Shown one piece after another: positions 33,590-41,394 of a stretch of 64,000 bases of DNA. The notes under the pieces are model-generated. The model did no database searches, was not told the origin of the DNA, and saw only the letters and a program-made list of their open reading frames with translations. Origin of the DNA: PWQG01 sp050486205 (GTDB lineage Bacteria; Pseudomonadota; Gammaproteobacteria; Pseudomonadales; Pseudohongiellaceae); the NCBI GenBank assembly GCA_050486205.1, contig JBJHCW010000003.1, positions 62,001-126,000 of the forward strand. Direction: 5' to 3'. The stretch's first letter is position 1, and every line of letters starts with the position of its first letter. A program made the position numbers and the translations under genes.

Positions 33590-36055
33590 ATGGCTCAAGT
33601 AATCAATACCAACATTGCTTCATTGAACGCGCAGCGTAACCTGAACAGTTCGCAGGCCGGTACCAACCAGGCCCTGCAGCGACTGTCTTCAGGTCTGCGT
33701 ATTAACAGCGCCAAAGACGATGCTGCCGGTCTCGCGATTTCAACGCGTTTCCAGTCGCAGATCAATGGCCTTAACGTTGCCATCCGAAACGCCGGTGACG
33801 GTGTGTCACTGGCCCAGACGGCAGAAGGTGCACTCGGTTCCATGACCGACTCGCTGCAGCGTATCCGTGAACTGGCCCTGCAGTCAGCCAACGGCACCAA
33901 CAGTGCGGTTGACCGCCAGGCCCTCAACGCCGAAGCCCAACAGCTTATCGCTGAAGTCACACGCGCCGGTGAGCAGACCAACTTCAACGGCCTGAATCTG
34001 CTTGACGGCTCATTCAGCTCGGTGTTCCAGGTTGGTGCCAACGCCGGTGAAACCATTGGTGTGAACATCGGCAAGCTGACGGCTGACTCCATGGGTGTCT
34101 CCACAGCAAACGGTGTCAGCTCCATGTCAACGGGCAATGCGCTGGGTGTGGGTGATCTGACCATCAATGGTGTGACCGTGGGTGCTTCACGTGCTTCCGA
34201 CGACACCGCTTCCACTGCTGGCCAGGCAAGCAGTGCAATTGCCAAGGCTGAAGCCATCAACCGCGTGGCAGACCAGTCCGGTGTGCGCGCCATTGTTGAT
34301 GACAATATTGCAGCCGGTAGCCAGATGGTGGCTGATGCCCAGACGGGTACTGTGACCATCAATGGTGTGCAGATTGACATCGACACCACCAACAGTGCGT
34401 CTTCCTCGCGTTCAGCCGTTGTCACTGCCATCAATGCTGTGTCGGACCAGACCGGCGTGACCGCGGTAGACACCGGTGATGACAACCTGGGCGTGACCCT
34501 GGTGGCTGCAGACGGCCGCAATATTGACCTGTCATTCGGTGGCGGTCTGGACGCGGCCAATACCGGTCTTGCCGATACTGGCACCTACACGGGTGGATTC
34601 ACCCTGGTGGCCCAGTCCGGTACCAACTCAATCAATATTGGCGGTTCCAATGTCAGCAATGCCGGCCTGACTGCCGGTAGCTTCACCGCGGGTGTGTCCA
34701 GTGTGGCCTCTACTGGCCAGGTGGCTGCGGCATCAACGGCTGCAGTTACTGCTGAGGCAGCTGAGTATGTGGTTAACATTACCGTTGATGCGACGGCTGA
34801 TGGTGGTTTCAGTTTTGCTGGTTATATCTCAGCTGGAAATATCTTCGGTAATGCAGACGATGCCACAACTATCGCTGCTGCCATTGAGGCTGATTGGAAC
34901 GCAAATGGCAACACCACTGATTACACAATCAGTGTTGATGGTTCCGAGATTACGTTCACCGCTGTGGACGCGGAGTTGAAGGATCCCGCTCCAGGGGCTT
35001 TCACTTTGAATGATGGTGGTGACGCGGCTTTCGCCACGGTCTCCTCGTTTGACGGACAGGATGCTGTTGCTGCCGGTGCAGCCAACTTCAACAACCTCGA
35101 AAACGGCGACCTGGTCATCAACGGTGTGAACATCGGTGCGGCCAAGGCCTCTGATGATACAGCGTCCTATGCCGGTGCCGGTTCCAGCAGCAAGGAAGCC
35201 TCGGGTATCTCCATTGCCGCTGCCATCAATCGTGCCACTGACTCAACCGGTGTCACAGCCACGGTCAATGCCACCGAGGTGGTTGGTAACACTGCAACGG
35301 CCGGTACTGCCGGTGAAACAGCGGTGCTGACAATCAATGGTATTGATGTGAGCTTCACGGTACAGAACAGTGCCGATGACAACCGCGCCTTTGCGGTCAG
35401 CCAGATCAATGCGGTCAGTGGTCAGACCGGGGTGATTGCCGAGGATAACGGGACCAGCATCACGCTCACCGCTGCCGACGGTCGTAACATCTCCCTGGCC
35501 TTTGACACCCAGGGTGGTGCTGCCACTGCAACAAACTTCGGTCTGGGCGGCGCTTCTGTAGGCTCCTTTGACTCCACCGATGGCAGTGGTGCAACAGCGG
35601 ACAGCTCTGCCGCAACCACCTACTCCTCGGTCTCTCTGAGCTCCGGTGGCAAGATGGAAATCTCCGGTGGTACCAATGGCAACGCTGCGCTGGAAGGCCT
35701 GGGCTTCAAAGCCGGTACATTCGGTGGTGGTGAAGTGGGTCAGTTCCTGAACGAGGTGGACATCTCCACGCTGGCAGGTGCCAATGCGGCGCTGGCGGCC
35801 GTGGACAACGCGCTGGCGAGTGTGAACTCAGCCCGTGCCGACCTCGGTGCCATCCAGAACCGGTTCGAGACCACCATCTCCAACCTGGCGGTGACAGCCG
35901 AAAACCTGACCGCTGCCAACTCACGGATTCTTGATGCAGACTTTGCCAGCGAAGCGGCAAACCTGTCCAAGAACCAGGTACTGCAGCAGGCTGGTGTGTC
36001 CATCCTGGCGCAGGCCAACGCACTGCCTCAGCAGGTCCTCGGACTGCTGGGCTAA
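33590..36055 (+). CDS. fliC: Flagellin (long, 821 aa)
   Basis: Flagellin, the filament subunit. The N-terminal D0/D1 region (about residues 1-165) begins MAQVINTNIASLNAQRNLN and has LSSGLRINSAKDDAAGLAIS; the C-terminal D1/D0 has NRFETTISNL, SRILDADFASEAANLSKNQV and ends QQVLGLLG. At 821 residues it is much longer than typical 280-500-residue flagellins. The middle holds two related modules (about 34151-34540 and 35105-35506) of flagellin-IN type, with a stretch of different base use between. I choose the ATG at 33590 behind AGGAG; a GTG at 33581 adds three residues. Only this flagellin gene is seen. Confidence 0.95.
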   Translation: MAQVINTNIASLNAQRNLNSSQAGTNQALQRLSSGLRINSAKDDAAGLAISTRFQSQINGLNVAIRNAGDGVSLAQTAEGALGSMTDSLQRIRELALQSANGTNSAVDRQALNAEAQQLIAEVTRAGEQTNFNGLNLLDGSFSSVFQVGANAGETIGVNIGKLTADSMGVSTANGVSSMSTGNALGVGDLTINGVTVGASRASDDTASTAGQASSAIAKAEAINRVADQSGVRAIVDDNIAAGSQMVADAQTGTVTINGVQIDIDTTNSASSSRSAVVTAINAVSDQTGVTAVDTGDDNLGVTLVAADGRNIDLSFGGGLDAANTGLADTGTYTGGFTLVAQSGTNSINIGGSNVSNAGLTAGSFTAGVSSVASTGQVAAASTAAVTAEAAEYVVNITVDATADGGFSFAGYISAGNIFGNADDATTIAAAIEADWNANGNTTDYTISVDGSEITFTAVDAELKDPAPGAFTLNDGGDAAFATVSSFDGQDAVAAGAANFNNLENGDLVINGVNIGAAKASDDTASYAGAGSSSKEASGISIAAAINRATDSTGVTATVNATEVVGNTATAGTAGETAVLTINGIDVSFTVQNSADDNRAFAVSQINAVSGQTGVIAEDNGTSITLTAADGRNISLAFDTQGGAATATNFGLGGASVGSFDSTDGSGATADSSAATTYSSVSLSSGGKMEISGGTNGNAALEGLGFKAGTFGGGEVGQFLNEVDISTLAGANAALAAVDNALASVNSARADLGAIQNRFETTISNLAVTAENLTAANSRILDADFASEAANLSKNQVLQQAGVSILAQANALPQQVLGLLG
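34151..34540 (+). repeat. Flagellin internal module, copy 1
   Basis: Encodes GDLTINGVTVGASRASDDTA through AINAVSDQTGVTA to AADGRNIDLSF. It is related in order and sequence to copy 2 (35105-35506): NG(V)-type strand, ASDDTAS, a helix with INR, and AADGRNI. Each holds a flagellin-IN-like repeat. Confidence 0.8.
35105..35506 (+). repeat. Flagellin internal module, copy 2
   Basis: Encodes GDLVINGVNIGAAKASDDTA through QINAVSGQTGVIA to AADGRNISLAF. The match with copy 1 extends over the whole module with a few small insertions, so the protein grew by internal duplication. Confidence 0.8.
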
Positions 36056-36063
36056 CAGGCTGG

Positions 36064-36104
36064 ATCCGCCTGGCCATCACTGCGGTGATGCCAGGCGGAT
36101 TTCC
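36064..36104 (+). terminator. Terminator after flagellin gene
   Basis: A long stem (ATCCGCCTGG and CATCAC pairing with GTGATG and CCAGGCGGAT, one bulged base, TGCG loop) starts 9 bases after the stop and is followed by TTTCC and CTTT. The T run is short, so it may act partly as a stability hairpin. Confidence 0.75.
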
Positions 36105-36175
36105 GCTTTCTGAACATGATGGATGCTGTAGAAGCCAAATGAATTCACCTGTCACGGTATAAGCGAGGAGGCCCT

Positions 36176-36598
36176 GTGAGCGATATCAGCATTACGCGAT
36201 TCCAGCCTGCCCCTGCCACGCGTGACAAAGTCAACGCTGTAGATCCTTCCGAAAACGAGAGCAGTGGTCTGGGTTCCGGTGGTTCAGGTAACCACGGTGA
36301 AAAGCAGGACCAGCGGGCTCTGAAAGAATCCCCCCCCGAGGATAACAATCGCGACGCCGCCGGCGCCGCTGACGGCAAGGCGCTTGAGCAGGCCGTGGCC
36401 AGACTCAATGACTATGTGCAGAACGTGCAGCGGGATATTGTCTTTGATCTGGACGAAGAAGGTACCGAACCCAGTGTGACGGTGCTGGACAGATCCTCGC
36501 GCCAGGTGCTGCGGCATTTCGCCAGAAAAGAGGCCCTGGAACTGGCGAAAAAACTCGACGCCCAGGACCCGCTCAACCTGTTTGATGCCTCGGTCTGA
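36176..36598 (+). CDS. flaG: FlaG-family flagellar protein
   Basis: A 140-residue FlaG. The first 70 residues are polar and disordered (many Ser, Gly, Asp). The conserved part is LNDYVQNVQRDIVFDLDE and SVTVLDRSSRQVLRHF. FlaG affects filament length in some bacteria. The start is a GTG preceded by GAGGAGG. It lies between the flagellin gene and fliD, as in other polar flagellates, but a reverse-strand gene separates it from fliD here. Confidence 0.88.
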   Translation: MSDISITRFQPAPATRDKVNAVDPSENESSGLGSGGSGNHGEKQDQRALKESPPEDNNRDAAGAADGKALEQAVARLNDYVQNVQRDIVFDLDEEGTEPSVTVLDRSSRQVLRHFARKEALELAKKLDAQDPLNLFDASV

Positions 36599-36657
36599 GC
36601 TGTGCGCCAACTCACCGGTACATCGCCGGTCGGTCAACTGACTTTTCCTTTACTCCT

Positions 36658-37668
36658 TTACTGATTTTCCCTTTCGGCTTCTGCCATGCGTGCGCCAGCC
36701 AGTGTGCCTGGCAGGGAGTAATTGCCTTCGTGACAGGCATACTCGAACAGTGGGTCGTCATAGGCGGTCAGCGCCAGTTCACCGGTAAAACTGCTGGTGA
36801 AGGTTGTCGGGTCATCAACGGTGAAGCGGTAGATGATCTTGTCGTCAGACACACGAGTGAAGTGTTCCACCACGGTCAGATTTTCCGACGCACCCCGGAA
36901 GTCCTGCTGCGGATTGAAGTGCCGGGTTTCCACCACCAGCGTGTCACCTTCCCAGCGGCCAATGGAGTCGCCCATCCAGCGATCCATGGTGTCGGCGTGT
37001 GGACGGTGCTCGTCGGTGATACGGATGATGCGTGCATCATTGTTCATTTCCACCAGAATCACCACGTAACCCGGTGACTGGAAAATTTCATAGTGGCTGT
37101 TGTACATCACCGGTAACATCGGCGGGCCGGAACTGGAGCCGAAGGACAGCAGGCAACGCTCGCCAAGGGGTCTGCCTTCGGGGCCGGCGAACGGGTCGGG
37201 TGCATTGGCGCGCTGTTCGGCGCGGCGCTGCACAAACGCTTCGGTGTAACCGGGAATCCTGCCATCGGGCGGATCAATGATAATGGAAGTTCTGAATTCG
37301 CCGTGAATGGTGGGCATGAACATGCCACGATCAGTCCAGAACAGGTCGTAGTTGCCCACCGGGGGTAGCGCTTCGGCAGGTGGTGGCGGCCGGTTCGGAT
37401 CCAGTGGCTCATTGTCCTCTTCCACGGCCTGCTGGGCGGCGCGCTCCAGCATGAAGGCTTCCTCTTCCGTGTAGGTGCGTCGATCTCCCAGCTCCGGAGA
37501 GCGCTGCAGGGGTGTTACCGTGGCATTACGCCAGACGCCCTGCAGATCCGGCGCATCGTCCCAGGTGCGTGGCACCTGGTAATCACTCTGGGCCATGGCG
37601 CTTCCACAGGCCAGCATGACGGCGGTGGCGAGAATTGTTGTTTTTCTGGTCACAGTCAGTCCGGTCAT
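36658..37668 (-). CDS. Secreted protein of unknown function
   Basis: I recognise no named domain. The 336-residue protein begins with a clear signal peptide (MTGLTVTRKTTILATAVML, ending CGSAMAQ) and is then soluble. Notable parts are a tryptophan-rich DLQGVWRNATVTPLQR near residue 40, a proline run (PNRPPPPAEALPPVGNYD), YNSHYEIFQSPGYVVILVE and RWEGDTLVVETRHF. Two cysteines in the mature part lie far apart. Similar proteins with GVWRN and WEGDTLVVET are common and uncharacterised in environmental bacteria. AAGGGG precedes the chosen ATG at 37668. It lies in reverse between flaG and fliD and is probably not flagellar. Confidence 0.85.
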   Translation of the reverse strand: MTGLTVTRKTTILATAVMLACGSAMAQSDYQVPRTWDDAPDLQGVWRNATVTPLQRSPELGDRRTYTEEEAFMLERAAQQAVEEDNEPLDPNRPPPPAEALPPVGNYDLFWTDRGMFMPTIHGEFRTSIIIDPPDGRIPGYTEAFVQRRAEQRANAPDPFAGPEGRPLGERCLLSFGSSSGPPMLPVMYNSHYEIFQSPGYVVILVEMNNDARIIRITDEHRPHADTMDRWMGDSIGRWEGDTLVVETRHFNPQQDFRGASENLTVVEHFTRVSDDKIIYRFTVDDPTTFTSSFTGELALTAYDDPLFEYACHEGNYSLPGTLAGARMAEAERENQ

Positions 37669-37863
37669 GGTCACCCCTTGAAGCAATCACCTTTGTATTC
37701 AGGAAATCATCCGTGTCTGGGAATCATTCTAACGCCAATCCCCGGATTGCTCAATTGAGCGCATGTGGAGGGGAGGCAGCGCACTGCAAGTGCTTGCCGC
37801 CCCGGGGCAGGACTGGAGGCAAGATTCGGCCGCTGCGCCGGCCATTGTCCGGGTTTTTCAGGG

Positions 37864-37890
37864 TCAAGCTGCGGCGAATCCAGCCGATAA
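37864..37890 (+). promoter_or_regulatory. Sigma-28 promoter of fliD
   Basis: TCAAGCTG, 11 bases, GCCGATAA: the -10 is an exact match, spacing is exact and the -35 core TCAA differs at one base from TAAA. It lies in the 326-base gap 37669-37994, which otherwise holds a second promoter and no gene. Confidence 0.75.
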
Positions 37891-37905
37891 GCAAGGTATC
37901 GGTAT

Positions 37906-37920
37906 TGGCACAATACTTGA
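37906..37920 (+). promoter_or_regulatory. Sigma-54-like promoter of fliD
   Basis: TGGCAC-N5-TTGA has an exact -24 element and correct spacing, but the -12 GC is GA, which usually weakens the promoter. It lies 15 bases after the sigma-28 -10 element and 74 bases before the fliD start. Confidence 0.5.
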
Positions 37921-37994
37921 AAGTCTTCACGTGACCAGGTTTGCAGGGCACAAGATACGTGCCCCGGCAGCGGCATCATCATCAGGAGCGGCAA

Positions 37995-40826
37995 GTGGCA
38001 ACCATTCAATCTCTTGGCATCGGCTCGGGTTTGCTGACATCGGAATTGCTGGAAAGCATTCTGGAAGCAGAGCGCGCACCGGCAGAGCGACGGCTGAACA
38101 CGGAACAGGCCATGGCCGAGGCGAAGATCTCTGCCTTCGGCGAAGTGCGCAGTGCCCTGTCCTCCTTCAACACCGCTGCCCAGGCGCTGACACGCCAGTC
38201 CAGCTTTTCCACCAATACAGCAACGTCCAGCAATGACAGTGTGCTTACAGGCACGGCAGCCAGCAACGCCACCGCTGGCACCTATAACGTGGATGTCACC
38301 CGGCTTGCCAGTTCCCAGACACTGGCCAGTCAGACCTACAGTGATGTGGATGCGGTGCTGGGCACCGGCACCCTGAACTTCCGTTTTGGCGAAACACAGC
38401 TTGATACCGAAGACGGCAGTTATCTTGGTTTTAATGTGAACGCCAACGCGGCCGGCGGTTCGGTCACCATTGATCAGAGCAACAACACACTGTCCGGCAT
38501 TCGGGATGCGGTGAACGCGGCCAATATCGGTGTCCAGGCCAGTATTGTGGATGATGGCACGGGTTTCAGGCTGCTGTTCACCAGCAAGGATACCGGCGTG
38601 AAGAATTCCCTTGAGGTGGTCGTCGATGGCGGCGCCGGTCTGGAAGCGCTGAACTTCAATGGTGATTCCCAGAGCATGAGCCAGACGGTGGCGGCCGGCA
38701 ATGCCGAGTTCACCGTCAACGGACTGACCATGACCCGGGACAGCAACACAGTCACATCGGCCATCCCCGGGGCCACCCTGCAATTGAAGGGTGTTGGCCA
38801 GGCCTCGATGACACTGGGGCAGGATGCGTCTGAACTGATCGGGAAAGTGGAAGCCTTCGTGCAGGCCTACAACGGGCTCAAGACATTGACAGACGCACTG
38901 ACCGCGTTTGATCCGGACGCCGGGGACAACGGGCAGGGCAGCCTGTTGACCGGGGATTCAACGGTGCGACTGCTGGCCAACCAGATAAACAGGATGCTGC
39001 GCAGCACGGTACAGGGGTTGACCGGTGATGTGCGCGCGCTGTCCGATGTGGGTATTACCACCAACAAGGATGACGAGTTCCGGTTGCAGTTTGATGCGGC
39101 AGTTTTCAGCCAGCGTCTGACCGAGAACCCGCGTGACGTCAGGGCACTGTTTGCCGAGGCCGGTGTCACCAGTGACGCCGGCGTTCAGTACTTCAGTGCC
39201 TCGGCTGACACCCGACCGGGCACCTACAATGTGGAAATCACCCGCCATGCCACCGTGGGCCGTTATGACGGGCTGCGAGTGCCCTCCCTTGATGCCGGTG
39301 ATATCACCATTGATGAAACCAACGATCGCTTTGTGATTGTGGTCAACGGCAAAGGTGCCGAGATAGCGCTGGAGCATGGTCAGTACAGCTCGGCTGCCGA
39401 CCTGGCCCAGCACCTGCAACTGCAGATCAACGCTGACAGCGGTTTGCGTGATGCCGGGCATGCGGTGTCGGTGTCCTATGATGCCAGCGCCCAGCGCTTT
39501 TCGTTGACATCCAATGATTACGGATCAGGTTCCGAAGTGCGGTTCACCCAGGTGGATGCGGGCGTGGCCGATACACTGGGTCTGCTTCGCAGTGGCACGG
39601 GTCCGTATCAGGGCAATCAGCTGGCCGGGTTGGCCACGGCCACCGGCGACGCCAGTGAGAATTTTATTGACCCCCTGGTTCTGGATAGCGCGACCACATT
39701 TCGTCTGAGTGTCAATGGCGAGCAATCACCGTTGATCACCATTCCGGGTGATGCCACCACCCCGGTAAGCTACAACACGCCGGATGAGTTGATGGCGGCC
39801 GTGCAGGCGCAGATCGATGATGCGCTCACTGGCACCGGTCATTCGGTCACCGTGGGTTACCAGTTCAATGCCGAGGACGGGTTTGGCCGCCTGGTGTTCT
39901 CCAGTGACAAGGCATCGGACACACTGCAGATGGGTCAGGTCAGCACAGGCGCGCAGCTCAAGCTGGGACTGTTCGCCGGCAATGGCGCTGCGCAATACGC
40001 CACCACGGGCCTGGATGTGGCGGGCAAGATCAACGGGGTGGAGGCAACCGGTACGGGACAGTTTCTGCGCGCCGCTTCGGGCACCACGCCTGCCCAGCCG
40101 GGGTTCTATCTCAATGCAGCTCATGGTGACCTGAGCGCGGGCACCATGGCTGACAGTTTCCGGATAAGTGTGGACGGGGCAACGTCCTCCAGCATCAGCC
40201 TTGGTGCCTTCAGCAATACCGACCCGGTGGTTGTTGCCAGCGCCCTGCAGACCGCAATCAACAATGATCCCGCACTGCTGGCCGCCGGCGCTTCGGTGAC
40301 GGTGGAGTTTGATGTCAACACAGGTGGCTTTGGCATCATTTCAAACAGTACCGGCGCCGCGTCGTCGGTATCAGTGGCCGCACTTGAAGGCAACGCCGGC
40401 TCGATTCTCGGTTTTTCGCTTGGCCAGGGTGCATTGGGCCGAAGTGGTGAGGACGCCAGGGGTGAATCCGACCCTGCCGCCGGTCTGCGCCTGCGGATCA
40501 CCGGTGGCCCGCTGGGTGATCGCGGCACCGTCACCTATGTAAAAGGTATTGCCAATGATCTGAGCAACGCCCTGCAGGGTTTTCTGGATCCGAACGGCAT
40601 TCTGAACAACCGCACAAACACACTGAACCGGGAGCTGGAAAGCATCGCCGACAAACGCACTGCACTCAATGAGCGCCTGGCCCGATCCGAACAGCGCCTG
40701 CAGGCTTCGTTCACAACCAATGATCTGATCATCCAGCAGATCAACAGTTCGGCCGACTTCCTGACATCCCAGTTGCAGATGCTTGAAGCACTGGCAACAC
40801 CACGAAAGAACAATCGAAACCGTTAA
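37995..40826 (+). CDS. fliD: Filament cap protein FliD (long form)
   Basis: FliD caps the filament and folds incoming flagellin. The N-terminus has LGIGSGLLTSELLESILEAE and ETVRLN-type helices; the C-terminal coiled coil (LNRELESIADKRTALNERL, then LIIQQINSSADFLTSQL) is standard. At 943 residues it is about twice the enteric length. Several extra beta domains of flagellin-IN type occur between residues 110 and 800 (TDARPGTYNVEITRH-type starts, SAADLAQHLQLQINADSG). The start is GTG at 37995 behind AGGAG; an upstream in-frame ATG at 37941 adds an unlikely basic stretch. fliS follows after 23 bases. Confidence 0.93.
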   Translation: MATIQSLGIGSGLLTSELLESILEAERAPAERRLNTEQAMAEAKISAFGEVRSALSSFNTAAQALTRQSSFSTNTATSSNDSVLTGTAASNATAGTYNVDVTRLASSQTLASQTYSDVDAVLGTGTLNFRFGETQLDTEDGSYLGFNVNANAAGGSVTIDQSNNTLSGIRDAVNAANIGVQASIVDDGTGFRLLFTSKDTGVKNSLEVVVDGGAGLEALNFNGDSQSMSQTVAAGNAEFTVNGLTMTRDSNTVTSAIPGATLQLKGVGQASMTLGQDASELIGKVEAFVQAYNGLKTLTDALTAFDPDAGDNGQGSLLTGDSTVRLLANQINRMLRSTVQGLTGDVRALSDVGITTNKDDEFRLQFDAAVFSQRLTENPRDVRALFAEAGVTSDAGVQYFSASADTRPGTYNVEITRHATVGRYDGLRVPSLDAGDITIDETNDRFVIVVNGKGAEIALEHGQYSSAADLAQHLQLQINADSGLRDAGHAVSVSYDASAQRFSLTSNDYGSGSEVRFTQVDAGVADTLGLLRSGTGPYQGNQLAGLATATGDASENFIDPLVLDSATTFRLSVNGEQSPLITIPGDATTPVSYNTPDELMAAVQAQIDDALTGTGHSVTVGYQFNAEDGFGRLVFSSDKASDTLQMGQVSTGAQLKLGLFAGNGAAQYATTGLDVAGKINGVEATGTGQFLRAASGTTPAQPGFYLNAAHGDLSAGTMADSFRISVDGATSSSISLGAFSNTDPVVVASALQTAINNDPALLAAGASVTVEFDVNTGGFGIISNSTGAASSVSVAALEGNAGSILGFSLGQGALGRSGEDARGESDPAAGLRLRITGGPLGDRGTVTYVKGIANDLSNALQGFLDPNGILNNRTNTLNRELESIADKRTALNERLARSEQRLQASFTTNDLIIQQINSSADFLTSQLQMLEALATPRKNNRNR

Positions 40827-40849
40827 TTTTCCTCAAGGAGCAAGAAACC

Positions 40850-41245
40850 ATGTACGCAGCCAAATCCGCAATGGCCCAATATCAGAAGATTGACAGGGAG
40901 AGCGCGGTCAACGGCGCAAGTCCGTTTCAGCTTATCCAGATGCTGATGCACGGTGCCTTGCAACGACTGGATCTGGCCCGTGAGGCAATGGTTGAAAAAG
41001 ACTTTGCGGTCAAAGGTGAAATGCTGGGTAAGGCAACATCCATCATTGGTGGTCTGCAGGCCAGCCTGGACAAGGCCCAGGCGCCTGAACTGTGCGAGAC
41101 CCTGGACGGACTTTACGATTACATGCAGCGTCGATTGCTTGAAGCCAATATGAAAAATGATCCTGCCCTCATTGACGAGGTGCATGGTCTGCTGGCCACC
41201 GTCAAGACGGGCTGGGATGAACTGGACCCTGACGCAGCTGCCTGA
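40850..41245 (+). CDS. fliS: Flagellin export chaperone FliS
   Basis: A helical protein of 131 residues that binds the flagellin C-terminus in the cytoplasm and stops early polymerisation. The N-terminal YQKIDRESAVNGASPFQLIQ and MLMHGALQRLDLA match the family; the C-terminal helix carries DEVHGLLATVKTGWDEL. AAGGAG precedes the ATG. It is co-transcribed with fliD. Confidence 0.95.
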   Translation: MYAAKSAMAQYQKIDRESAVNGASPFQLIQMLMHGALQRLDLAREAMVEKDFAVKGEMLGKATSIIGGLQASLDKAQAPELCETLDGLYDYMQRRLLEANMKNDPALIDEVHGLLATVKTGWDELDPDAAA

Positions 41246-41297
41246 TTTGCAGTCGTCAGCGGCGTGTAGTGTTACCTGGTCAGTTTTTGATCTGTGT

Positions 41298-41312
41298 CGC
41301 TCTGACAGAGCG
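41298..41312. promoter_or_regulatory. Palindrome upstream of fleQ promoter
   Basis: CGCTCTG and CAGAGCG are separated by a single A, a perfect 15-base operator-like palindrome. It ends 8 bases before the -35 of the fleQ promoter, where an activator or repressor could bind. The same bases could form a small hairpin at the end of the fliS transcript, but no T run follows. Confidence 0.45.
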
Positions 41313-41320
41313 TCAGAAGT

Positions 41321-41349
41321 TTGACTCGCGTGCTGTGCCGTTGTCTAAT
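41321..41349 (+). promoter_or_regulatory. Sigma-70 promoter of fleQ
   Basis: TTGACT, 17 bases, TCTAAT gives five of six matches in each hexamer at optimal spacing, about 45 bases before the start codon. A sigma-70 promoter fits a gene at the top of the flagellar cascade. Confidence 0.75.
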
Positions 41350-41394
41350 GCTCACACTGAGTGAGTAGCGCAACGGTATAGGGAACCTCGCGTT

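Noticed and set aside
33595..34584. Open frame antisense to flagellin
   Set aside because: Its Ala/Ser/Thr-rich product is a reflection of the flagellin codons.
37707..38783. 358-codon open frame antisense to fliD
   Set aside because: It covers the fliD promoters and N-terminus and encodes no recognisable protein.
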